A stretch of DNA of 5,994 bases. Origin: Candidatus Dojkabacteria bacterium. Its GTDB lineage: Bacteria; Patescibacteriota; Dojkabacteria; B142; OLB20. Shown piece after piece: positions 1-5,174 of this stretch. Position 1 is the stretch's first letter; every line of letters starts with the position of its first letter. A program made the position numbers and the translations under genes. Under the pieces are notes generated by a model. The model had not been told where the DNA came from. It worked only from the letters and a program-made list of their open reading frames with translations, and made no database searches. The stretch is from the NCBI GenBank assembly GCA_020429485.1, contig JAGQLK010000077.1:1-5994 (forward strand), in the 5' to 3' direction.

Positions 1-42
1 GTCAATGTTATCTAGATGATGTTCTGGTGCATATTCTGACAT
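1..42 (-). CDS. Possible start of an unidentified gene, cut by the left edge
   Basis: On the minus strand an ATG at 42-40 opens a frame that stays open for 14 codons to the window edge (MSEYAPEHHLDNID). In the same frame a TGA lies a few codons upstream, so this ATG would be the natural start. There is no Shine-Dalgarno sequence; AT-rich DNA upstream could supply a -10 box, but I cannot fix one. The piece is too short to assign to a family. A competing plus-strand frame (3-107) covers the same DNA, and only the sequence beyond the edge can decide between them. Confidence 0.3.
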   Translation of the reverse strand, partial: MSEYAPEHHLDNID

Positions 43-75
43 GGCTAGCTTATTTAATAATCATCTTCATCTATA

Positions 76-174
76 TTAAAAGCTCTTATGTAAAAGAATT
101 TCATTAGCTATTTGATTAAAATGCATCACAGCCCTAGTTGCTCTCTCTTGTGTTAATGGATACTGTTCTGACAA
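76..174 (-). CDS. Possible 32-residue small protein, unidentified
   Basis: A minus-strand frame runs from a TTG at 174-172 to a TAA at 78-76. The peptide has protein-like composition: it is mostly hydrophilic and predicted helical, with a middle stretch of TQERATRAVMHFNQ and the ending LLHKSF. It is in the same frame as the ATG at 42 but is separated from it by one TAA and two TGA codons, so the two are not one gene under the standard code. No ATG and no Shine-Dalgarno sequence are available, so the start is uncertain. It could be a small gene, the remnant of a longer decayed gene, or chance. I do not recognise it. Confidence 0.25.
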   Translation of the reverse strand: MSEQYPLTQERATRAVMHFNQIANEILLHKSF

Positions 175-222
175 TTTGCTTATATAATATTTATATCGGC
201 AATTATATCACACTATAGGTTA

Positions 223-249
223 TTGAGTATTCAGATAATCTGCTATAAT
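223..249 (+). promoter_or_regulatory. Candidate promoter of the DUF4190-like gene
   Basis: A perfect -10 hexamer TATAAT lies at 244-249. The best -35 candidates are TTGAGT at 223-228 (spacer 15, short) or the overlapping TATTGA at 221-226 (spacer 17). Transcription would start near 256, leaving about 15 untranslated bases before the ATG at 271. A small perfect palindrome, CAGAT-A-ATCTG at 232-242, sits in the spacer; it could be a regulator site or chance. Confidence 0.5.
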
Positions 250-270
250 CAATTATTATTACACTTTAAA

Positions 271-552
271 ATGGCTTCAAAAGAAAACGATTTAGTCTCA
301 TCTGTAATTCCATATAAGAATAAAATGGCGTTAATTGGATATTACCTTGCTGTTTTTAGCCTAATTCCTTTTATAGGCATTCCACTTGCACCTTCCGCAA
401 TAATACTTGGTTTTCTAGGATATCAAGCTAATCAAAACAATCCAGATAACAAAGGAAAAGGACATGCTCTATTTGCTATGATAACAGGAGGTATTATGAC
501 TTTTCTGCATTTAGCTGGTCTAATTTGGATGTTTATGTTAATGACAGCATAG
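271..552 (+). CDS. DUF4190-like small membrane protein
   Basis: This 93-residue protein has a short hydrophilic N-terminus (about residues 1-18), then a hydrophobic block (19-50) beginning MALIGYYLAVFSLIPFIGIP, a polar connector (51-65) carrying NPDNKGKGHA, and a second membrane segment (about 66-91). The ALIxYYLxVFSLIPxxGxPL opening, the NP...KGxGHA connector and the following glycine-rich helix match my memory of DUF4190 proteins, small membrane proteins of unknown function. I chose the ATG at 271 because a longer in-frame version would begin with a TTG at 223 that lies inside the probable -35 element and upstream of a perfect TATAAT. There is no Shine-Dalgarno sequence. The downstream Nudix gene has its own promoter, so no operon is implied. 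The existence of the gene and its membrane location are well supported; its function is unknown. Confidence 0.8.
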   Translation: MASKENDLVSSVIPYKNKMALIGYYLAVFSLIPFIGIPLAPSAIILGFLGYQANQNNPDNKGKGHALFAMITGGIMTFLHLAGLIWMFMLMTA

Positions 553-576
553 TCCTGTACAATTAACTGCTATTGG

Positions 577-605
577 TTGTCTGTGTTATTATCCAATCAT
601 ATACT
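577..605 (+). promoter_or_regulatory. Promoter giving a leaderless mRNA for the HTH-Nudix gene
   Basis: The -35 hexamer TTGTCT (577-582) and the -10 hexamer TATACT (600-605) are separated by exactly 17 bases. A start 7-8 bases after the -10 falls at 612-613, on the A of the ATG at 613. The transcript should therefore begin at, or one base from, the start codon. This also shows that the in-frame TTG at 577 is part of the -35 box and not a translation start. Confidence 0.65.
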
Positions 606-612
606 ATGTAAA

Positions 613-1317
613 ATGGTAGATTCAATTATTCGTAAAAACATATTGGTAAATCTTCTCAAAGCAGATCATCTTCGATATTCAGAGATACGACCAGACGGAG
701 TAGCAGATGACCTATATAACTATCACCTCAAAATACTAATTAACAAGGGCTATATTGAAAAAGTAGATAAGAAATATCGACTATCAAACCTAGGCCAGAT
801 ATTCATTTCCGAGACATACCCTGTTAATCCTCAAGGCAGAGTTGCTGATAGATTCAAACAAGGCGCATTATGCCTCGTTATCAATGAAATAGATAAGCAA
901 ATCTATGTCTTAAATCAAAAAAGATTAAGACAGCCATTTTATGGAAAGGTGGGAATAATAGGTGGCGGAGTACGTAGAGGAGAAAAGATTGTAGACGCTG
1001 CAAAAAGAAAACTTAAGGAAGAAACAGAGCTTGAAGGTGAATTTGAACATCTAGGTACACTTAGACATACTAGCCTAAAAGGTGATGAGGTCTTTCAAGA
1101 TAGAATATTCCATATTTGTATAACATACAATCCTGAAGGAGAACTACTACAAGAATCTGATTTTGGACTTAACAGCTGGGAGACTCTGGAACAAACTATT
1201 GAAAATGAGAAAGCATTTATACCTAATATTTCACAGATAGTACAGATATTGGAGAAAATAAAAAATCATCAAGATGACTTGTCTTTTAGGTTTAAAGAAG
1301 AAGTCTTTAGTTTCTAG
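613..1317 (+). CDS. Winged-helix / Nudix domain fusion protein
   Basis: This is a 234-residue protein. Residues 1-67 form a winged helix-turn-helix of ArsR/MarR-like type: a recognition-helix stretch YNYHLKILINKGYIEK (35-50), then a wing ending YRLSNLGQ (55-62). Residues 82-215 form a Nudix fold. The Nudix box starts at G118 and reads G-x5-E-x7-R-K-L-x-E-E-x-E-L. Key residues are G118, E124, R132, E136 and E137. K133 replaces the glutamate that follows the arginine in the consensus (a metal ligand in MutT), and E139 replaces the last glycine. Nudix enzymes cleave nucleoside diphosphate-linked compounds; the degenerate box makes catalysis uncertain, so the domain may instead sense a nucleotide or NAD-derived ligand. 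The fusion recalls the NrtR regulators, but with domain order reversed. The start rests on the leaderless promoter. Pyruvate kinase follows 83 bases later on the same strand. Confidence 0.85.
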   Translation: MVDSIIRKNILVNLLKADHLRYSEIRPDGVADDLYNYHLKILINKGYIEKVDKKYRLSNLGQIFISETYPVNPQGRVADRFKQGALCLVINEIDKQIYVLNQKRLRQPFYGKVGIIGGGVRRGEKIVDAAKRKLKEETELEGEFEHLGTLRHTSLKGDEVFQDRIFHICITYNPEGELLQESDFGLNSWETLEQTIENEKAFIPNISQIVQILEKIKNHQDDLSFRFKEEVFSF

Positions 1318-1363
1318 ATGTATAAATATTTTTTACGAAAACTTCTTCACTAGCTTTATAGCC

Positions 1364-1391
1364 TTCTGATAATATAATTAGGGCATATTAT
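1364..1391 (+). promoter_or_regulatory. Candidate promoter of the pyruvate kinase gene
   Basis: Two -10 boxes compete. TATTAT at 1386-1391, with TTCTGA at 1364-1369 (spacer 16), would start transcription at about 1398-1400, giving a leader of 1-3 bases before the ATG at 1401. A perfect TATAAT at 1373-1378 would give a leader of about 15 bases but lacks a good -35 partner. Either way the gene has its own start region and no Shine-Dalgarno sequence. Confidence 0.4.
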
Positions 1392-1400
1392 TAAATACAT

Positions 1401-2423
1401 ATGTATATTGTTGCTACAATTTCCAAGAACTCATACCAAGCAGATAAGATCAGAGAAATTTTAAATGCTGGTGCCACTGTTCTTCGATATAATTTTTCTC
1501 ATGGTACACCAGAACAGATGCTGGAGCACATCAGTGCAGCTAGAGATGTGATTGCGGATTTAAAGCTAGAAGGCAAGATAAGTATCATGGCTGATTTACC
1601 AGGTATGAAGATTCGCTTAGGTAAATTCAGCGAAAATAGGTACATTTCTAGTAATGAAATAATATTATTCAGAGCTGCCAAAGAAAGCCCAAACTATCAA
1701 GAATGGATACCAATTGATTACCCTACCCCAGGTGATATGGTAAAAGTTGGAGATATTATTACACATGCGGATGGAGAAACTGCACTCGAAGTAACCAAAG
1801 TAATCGATTCAGAGCAATTTGAAGCGAAGGCTCTTAACGATAGATTTTTAGCACCTTTAAAAGGTATCAACTTTAGACGCAAAATAGATGAACTAGAACA
1901 CTTCACCGCACAGACATTAGAGCATATTGCCACCTTAGAAGATATCAAGCCAGAATGGGTAGCGTTTTCTTTTGTAAATTCTAAAGAGAATCTACAAAGA
2001 GGAATTGATCTACTAAAAGAAAATCTTAGTTATATGCCTCAGATAGTCACTAAAATTGAAACACCAAACGGAATAGCTAATATTGAAGAAATAGCTGAAC
2101 TTGCAGATGTATTATTAATAGCCAGAGGAGATCTCGGTCTATACACACCTATAGAAGAACTCTATCTAAATCAGACAAAGATAATTAATGCTGCAAAGAA
2201 ATATAAGAAGCAAGCTATTGTCTCCACTCAGATACTAGATAGTATACTTGAGTACTATGTACCTTCAAGAGCTGATGTAATTGATCTGAGTAATGCATTT
2301 ATGCAAGGTGCAGATGGTGTGATGCTAACTAAAGAAACAGGAATTAGTTTGACTCCAGGTAGATCTGTCGAATTTGCATTGAAGGTGATTGAGAGATTGC
2401 AAGCCTCAGGACTTAATAAATAA
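1401..2423 (+). CDS. pyk: Pyruvate kinase, short form lacking the C-terminal domain
   Basis: Catalyses phosphoenolpyruvate + ADP to pyruvate + ATP, the last ATP-forming step of glycolysis, in the cytoplasm. The 340-residue protein has the A domain (1-72 and about 155-335) interrupted by the B domain (about 73-150). Matching catalytic or ligand residues are R29, N31, S33 and H34 in RYNFSHG, D65, K218 and E220 in TKIETPNG, D244 in ARGDLG and T276 in STQILD. The protein stops just after the barrel, so the C-terminal domain of about 120 residues, which carries the allosteric effector site in typical enzymes of about 470 residues, is absent. The metal-region motif, usually DTKGPEIR, is DLPGMKIR here: L66, K70 and L73 match the potassium-independent class. 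VMLTKET replaces the usual VMLSGET. The reading frame is intact to its TAA, so the short length is not a visible frameshift. Confidence 0.9.
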   Translation: MYIVATISKNSYQADKIREILNAGATVLRYNFSHGTPEQMLEHISAARDVIADLKLEGKISIMADLPGMKIRLGKFSENRYISSNEIILFRAAKESPNYQEWIPIDYPTPGDMVKVGDIITHADGETALEVTKVIDSEQFEAKALNDRFLAPLKGINFRRKIDELEHFTAQTLEHIATLEDIKPEWVAFSFVNSKENLQRGIDLLKENLSYMPQIVTKIETPNGIANIEEIAELADVLLIARGDLGLYTPIEELYLNQTKIINAAKKYKKQAIVSTQILDSILEYYVPSRADVIDLSNAFMQGADGVMLTKETGISLTPGRSVEFALKVIERLQASGLNK

Positions 2424-2438
2424 TTTCCGATAAGACTC

Positions 2439-2467
2439 TTCAGAAAAAGAATCATCTTTGTTATAAT
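2439..2467 (+). promoter_or_regulatory. Candidate tRNA promoter
   Basis: TTCAGA (2439-2444) and a perfect TATAAT (2462-2467) are 17 bases apart, in the gap between the pyruvate kinase stop and the tRNA. Transcription would start near 2474, leaving a 5' extension of about 32 bases for RNase P to remove. Confidence 0.5.
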
Positions 2468-2505
2468 ACATAACGTTCTCATTATGCTATTATGAGATCA
2501 ACCAT

Positions 2506-2580
2506 GGCCCTATCGTCTAACGGTTAGGACATCAGGTTTTCATCCTGAAAATCGGGGTTCGATTCCCCGTAGGGTCACCA
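2506..2580 (+). tRNA. tRNA-Glu (anticodon UUC), CCA encoded
   Basis: A 75-base cloverleaf can be folded by eye. The acceptor stem pairs GGCCCTA with TAGGGTC (one G-U pair). The D stem is GTCT/GGAC, with T13-G22 as the weak pair. The anticodon stem is TCAGG/CCTGA around the loop TTTTCAT, giving anticodon TTC at 2539-2541. The T stem is CGGGG/CCCCG around the loop TTCGATT. The discriminator base is A and the 3' CCA is encoded in the DNA (2578-2580). UUC reads GAA and GAG codons. It stands alone, with no other tRNA in the window. Confidence 0.97.
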
Positions 2581-2676
2581 GTTATCTTTACATTCTCCCA
2601 ACTCATTTTCCAATTTTATTTAGCAGTATTTATGTGATTTTCCCGTAATAAGATATTATTCAATCAATACAAAAAC

Positions 2677-3558
2677 ATGAATAACATATCTAATACTACA
2701 ATAGAGGATGCGATCAAGCGATTAACGCCAAAGCCTGATCCAGAGTTAAAAAATAATCTTCAAGAGGTTTTGTCATTTAGAGCACAATCAATGCCACAAA
2801 AAAGCAATAAACTCATATTTTCATTTGGAGCCAAATTAACATTCACTGTTTTCCTTTCATTCTTCTTTCTTTTAGCTACTGTTATTGTTATTGCTCAACC
2901 AGCAAGTGCGAAAGAATTTATTCAGGCGCTAGAACAATGTACCCTCTCAATTAACTGCTATCAGCAATGGAGTGAAACTCAGAACCAATATGGTCAAGAA
3001 ATTGAATTCGTAGAAGAGAGATCACTTGATAACAACGACTTATTATCTAAAGGTGCTTCACTAGAAGGTGATCCTATGTACGAAGAAATATTAATTGACC
3101 TTGGAGCAAAACTAATTAGTGATGAAAATGGTGTAAAAACATATAAAATGCCAATTACTAACCATCTAACTTTTTATGATTCTTCAGAACATACCCTTAA
3201 TACTTCACAGCTAGATATTCTAGAAGTATCTGCCATAGAAGAATTAATATGGGGCGATGTATTTAGTGATGATGAACGCTTAACATCTTATTTCTTTAGA
3301 CTTGATAATATAGGAATAACATATGAACAATATGATACCGAATCCATCTTAACAGCAGCTGGAGCAGAATTCGTTGAAGAGTTTGATGGCGGCTTATACT
3401 ATAAATGGGATACCAATTACAGAATAGAATTCATTCCTGATACTAATCTAATAAGTCTAACAGATACTAGAATTATTGCTACCAACCCAATGTTAAGAAC
3501 CGATAGCACAAAGTTCATAGAGTTGATCGACTCACTTAAGCTCGTTTCAAATTATTAG
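2677..3558 (+). CDS. Single-pass membrane protein, putative anti-sigma factor
   Basis: A 293-residue protein. Residues 1-45 are hydrophilic and carry the PKPDPELKNNLQEVL motif, like the N-termini of sigma-associated membrane proteins I remember (DUF5667-like). One transmembrane helix spans about 50-73, followed by an ASA-K sequence that resembles a signal-peptidase site but more likely marks the outer end of the anchor. Residues 78-293 would lie outside the membrane, with C88 and C94 as a possible disulfide. That region holds an internal duplication: residues 138-166 and 224-252 align without gaps at I, L, G, A, G, Y, K and F. I see no zinc-binding HxxxCxxC motif. The ECF sigma gene begins 10 bases after its stop, so the partner role is inferred from context and topology. 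A weak -10 (TATTAT, 2654-2659) lies upstream with no clear -35. Confidence 0.7.
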   Translation: MNNISNTTIEDAIKRLTPKPDPELKNNLQEVLSFRAQSMPQKSNKLIFSFGAKLTFTVFLSFFFLLATVIVIAQPASAKEFIQALEQCTLSINCYQQWSETQNQYGQEIEFVEERSLDNNDLLSKGASLEGDPMYEEILIDLGAKLISDENGVKTYKMPITNHLTFYDSSEHTLNTSQLDILEVSAIEELIWGDVFSDDERLTSYFFRLDNIGITYEQYDTESILTAAGAEFVEEFDGGLYYKWDTNYRIEFIPDTNLISLTDTRIIATNPMLRTDSTKFIELIDSLKLVSNY

Positions 3559-3568
3559 TCCAACCTCT

Positions 3569-4105
3569 ATGAACATCTTTAATAAAAATAACGAAGCAAG
3601 GCTAATTAAAAATGCTATTAATAATCCTAATGAATTCAGATATTTATATGAACTCTATTTTGAAAAAATCTACAAATTTATTGTTTGGAGAGTTCGAACA
3701 AAAGAGGATGCTGAAGATTTAACTTCCCAAACTTTTCTCAAAGCATTGGATAAACTAGAAACTTTTAATTTCAAAAAAAATAATTCATTAAACTCATGGA
3801 TCTTTAAAATAGCCCATAACTTAATTGTCGACTTTTATAGAGGAGATAACAGAAATAATGATGAAATCAGCGTTGATGTAGTGCCAGATGATCATACCAG
3901 CTCACTTGAAGATGAAATCGCATTTAATGAGCTCAAAAAAAAGATAGCTCAGTTGCCACATAATCAAGCAGAGGTGTTGATACTTTCAGTCATACATGAA
4001 ATGAAAAACAAAGAAATTGCACAGATATTAAATATAAAGGAAAGAAGCGTTTCTTCTACTCTTTCTCGTGCGAAAAATAACTTGAAACAACTTGTTACTA
4101 ACTAA
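3569..4105 (+). CDS. ECF-type RNA polymerase sigma factor
   Basis: A 178-residue protein with only the two core ECF domains. Sigma-2 spans about 24-91: FRYLYELYFEKIYKFI, then the conserved stretch EDAEDLTSQTFLKAL (46-60) and W77-I-F-K-I-A-H, which together form the core-polymerase and -10 binding region. A charged linker (92-118) leads to sigma-4 (about 121-174), whose helix-turn-helix is at 145-168 (MKNKEIAQILNIKERSVSS) and reads the -35 element. The length is typical of the family. It lies 10 bases downstream of the membrane protein gene with no Shine-Dalgarno sequence or visible promoter in between, so it is probably co-transcribed and translated by coupling. Promoter targets cannot be read here; I saw no convincing ECF-style promoter before the operon. 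The gene contains two runs of eight A (3773-3780 and 3935-3942). Confidence 0.92.
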   Translation: MNIFNKNNEARLIKNAINNPNEFRYLYELYFEKIYKFIVWRVRTKEDAEDLTSQTFLKALDKLETFNFKKNNSLNSWIFKIAHNLIVDFYRGDNRNNDEISVDVVPDDHTSSLEDEIAFNELKKKIAQLPHNQAEVLILSVIHEMKNKEIAQILNIKERSVSSTLSRAKNNLKQLVTN

Positions 4106-4179
4106 ACACTTCAAACAATATCACACACTATCCAGATGATCCACATATCTATGGCTCTAGTTTTATTAAATAATATAGC

Positions 4180-4208
4180 TTGACTGACGGTCAGTCAGGA
4201 TATATAAT
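4180..4208 (+). promoter_or_regulatory. Promoter of the TetR-family gene
   Basis: The -35 TTGACT (4180-4185) and a perfect -10 TATAAT (4203-4208) are separated by 17 bases, the strongest promoter in the window by eye. Transcription should begin near 4215, leaving about 18 AT-rich bases before the ATG at 4233, with no Shine-Dalgarno sequence. The operator palindrome occupies most of the -35 and the spacer. Confidence 0.75.
4181..4197. promoter_or_regulatory. Palindromic TetR-family operator
   Basis: TGACTGAC-G-GTCAGTCA is a perfect 8+1+8 inverted repeat. It overlaps five of the six -35 bases and twelve bases of the spacer of the adjacent repressor gene. TetR-family proteins bind such palindromes as dimers or pairs of dimers. 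A bound repressor here would block polymerase, so negative autoregulation is the simple reading. Only one copy is present in the window. Confidence 0.8.
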
Positions 4209-4232
4209 TACTTAAATTCTTAAAAAATATTT

Positions 4233-4847
4233 ATGCCTAGAGTCACAAAAAATTACAAAGATAGAAAGAAGGAAATTGTGGATACCGCTACCAGATTATT
4301 CACAACTATTGGATATGAAAATACTACTATAGAAAGAATAATAGAAGAAATGTCTGTTGCTAAGGGTACTTTTTATTATTACTTTCCATCTAAGGAAGCA
4401 ATCCTTGAATCAGTTGCCAATAACATCCTTGATGATTTGATTAATAATGCTCAAGGCCTAGCAAATAATACGCAAATAAGTATATCGCAGAAGCTAGAAA
4501 TGATTTTCAGCCCAACTAATAATAGCAATAAAACTGCACAGGAAATTACCGAAACATTACATCATACTGAAAATAGCAAATTGCATCAGAAGATTAATGT
4601 AAACTTAGTATTAAGGCTCTCCCCCATACTAGTCGAAATTATCGAGCAAGGAATAAATGAAAACCTATTTGAGGTAGAAAAGCCACTAGAAACAGTACAG
4701 TTTCTGCTAGTTGGCGCTCAATTCTTGTTTAAGGAGCAGCTATTTAGCTGGGATAAAGATGAATATAAACAAAGAAGATTAGCCATGAAGCAGATACTAG
4801 AAAGATCCTTAGGATCTGAAGAAGACTTTTTTAAATTTTTGCTTTAA
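4233..4847 (+). CDS. TetR/AcrR-family transcriptional repressor
   Basis: A 204-residue DNA-binding protein of typical family length. Residues 11-57 form the TetR N-terminal domain: EIVDTATRLFTTIGYENTTI (14-33), then the helix-turn-helix with turn and recognition helix in MSVAKGTFYYYFPSKEAIL (40-58). G45, Y48, Y50, F51 and K54 are the family hallmark positions. Residues from about 60 to 204 are a helical ligand-binding and dimerisation domain that I cannot assign to a ligand. The perfect operator in its own promoter indicates autorepression released by an inducer. The closest resemblance I recall is to regulators beside efflux transporters, but no transporter is adjacent here; the nearest downstream gene is a 65-residue membrane protein 48 bases away. 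A 15-base palindrome (4803-4817) near the 3' end is within coding sequence. Confidence 0.93.
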   Translation: MPRVTKNYKDRKKEIVDTATRLFTTIGYENTTIERIIEEMSVAKGTFYYYFPSKEAILESVANNILDDLINNAQGLANNTQISISQKLEMIFSPTNNSNKTAQEITETLHHTENSKLHQKINVNLVLRLSPILVEIIEQGINENLFEVEKPLETVQFLLVGAQFLFKEQLFSWDKDEYKQRRLAMKQILERSLGSEEDFFKFLL

Positions 4848-4861
4848 ACGCATTTTTAAAT

Positions 4862-4889
4862 TTGTAATTAATTTTAATTATTAAATACT
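4862..4889 (+). promoter_or_regulatory. Candidate leaderless promoter of the 65-residue protein
   Basis: TTGTAA (4862-4867) and AATACT (4884-4889) are 16 bases apart. A start seven bases after the -10 lands on the A of the ATG at 4896, mirroring the arrangement at the HTH-Nudix gene. The -10 matches the consensus at only four of six positions, and read-through from the TetR gene is an alternative. Confidence 0.35.
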
Positions 4890-4895
4890 CTACAA

Positions 4896-5093
4896 ATGAA
4901 AAAGAATACCCATCTAGAAGGTAAAGAAAGCCTTCTATTTACTTTAGGAGCAATTTCAAGTTGGATTTTGCTAAAGCTAAATACACCTAATTGGCTAACA
5001 GCAGTGACAGTTATTTCTTTGGCAGTGGTTGCAGAAATAATAGTTAAATTCCTTATTAAGAAGAACGTGGAATTACAAAATCAAAGCAAATAG
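4896..5093 (+). CDS. Small two-helix membrane protein, unidentified
   Basis: A 65-residue protein with a charged N-terminus (MKKNTHLEGKES), two hydrophobic stretches (about 13-29 and 34-54) joined by a short NTPNW turn, and a lysine-rich, polar C-terminus (KKNVELQNQSK). The positive charge at both ends suggests a helical hairpin with both termini in the cytoplasm. I recognise no family. The ATG at 4896 is the only sensible start; no Shine-Dalgarno sequence precedes it. It follows the TetR gene by 48 bases on the same strand and converges with the protease gene on the other strand. Being next to a repressor gene it could be part of that regulator's response, but the operator is not repeated before it. 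It could also be unrelated. Confidence 0.65.
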   Translation: MKKNTHLEGKESLLFTLGAISSWILLKLNTPNWLTAVTVISLAVVAEIIVKFLIKKNVELQNQSK

Positions 5094-5174
5094 CTCTTAA
5101 TAAAGTATTTACAATAAATTTAATTGGAGTTATATCAGATAAACTAACTCAAGATATCTACCAGGTTACCGAGT

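Noticed and set aside
1499..1948. Minus-strand open frames opposite the pyruvate kinase gene (also 2255-2482) and a plus-strand frame opposite the protease gene (5416-5604)
   Set aside because: They lie opposite well-supported genes, their products have no recognisable domains, and their composition is that of antisense shadows.
2581..2676. Search for an ECF-type autoregulatory promoter before the anti-sigma/sigma operon (a CGTAATA at about 2644 looks like an ECF -10)
   Set aside because: No matching -35 of the AAC type occurs at the expected distance, so autoregulation by this sigma factor is not supported by the sequence.
3773..3942. Two runs of eight A in the sigma factor gene as possible phase-variation or slippage sites
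   Set aside because: Both encode ordinary lysine-rich stretches (KKN and LKKK) in an AT-rich genome, and the frame is intact; no evidence for slippage.
4803..4817. Perfect 15-base palindrome AGATCCT-T-AGGATCT
   Set aside because: It lies inside the TetR coding region, has a one-base centre that makes a poor hairpin, and no T run follows directly; probably chance.
5124..5152. Inverted repeat GAGTTA ... TAACTC (5127-5132 and 5145-5150) between the convergent genes, as a bidirectional terminator
   Set aside because: The stem is only six AT-rich pairs (slightly more with a bulge) with a 12-base loop, and neither strand has a following T run.
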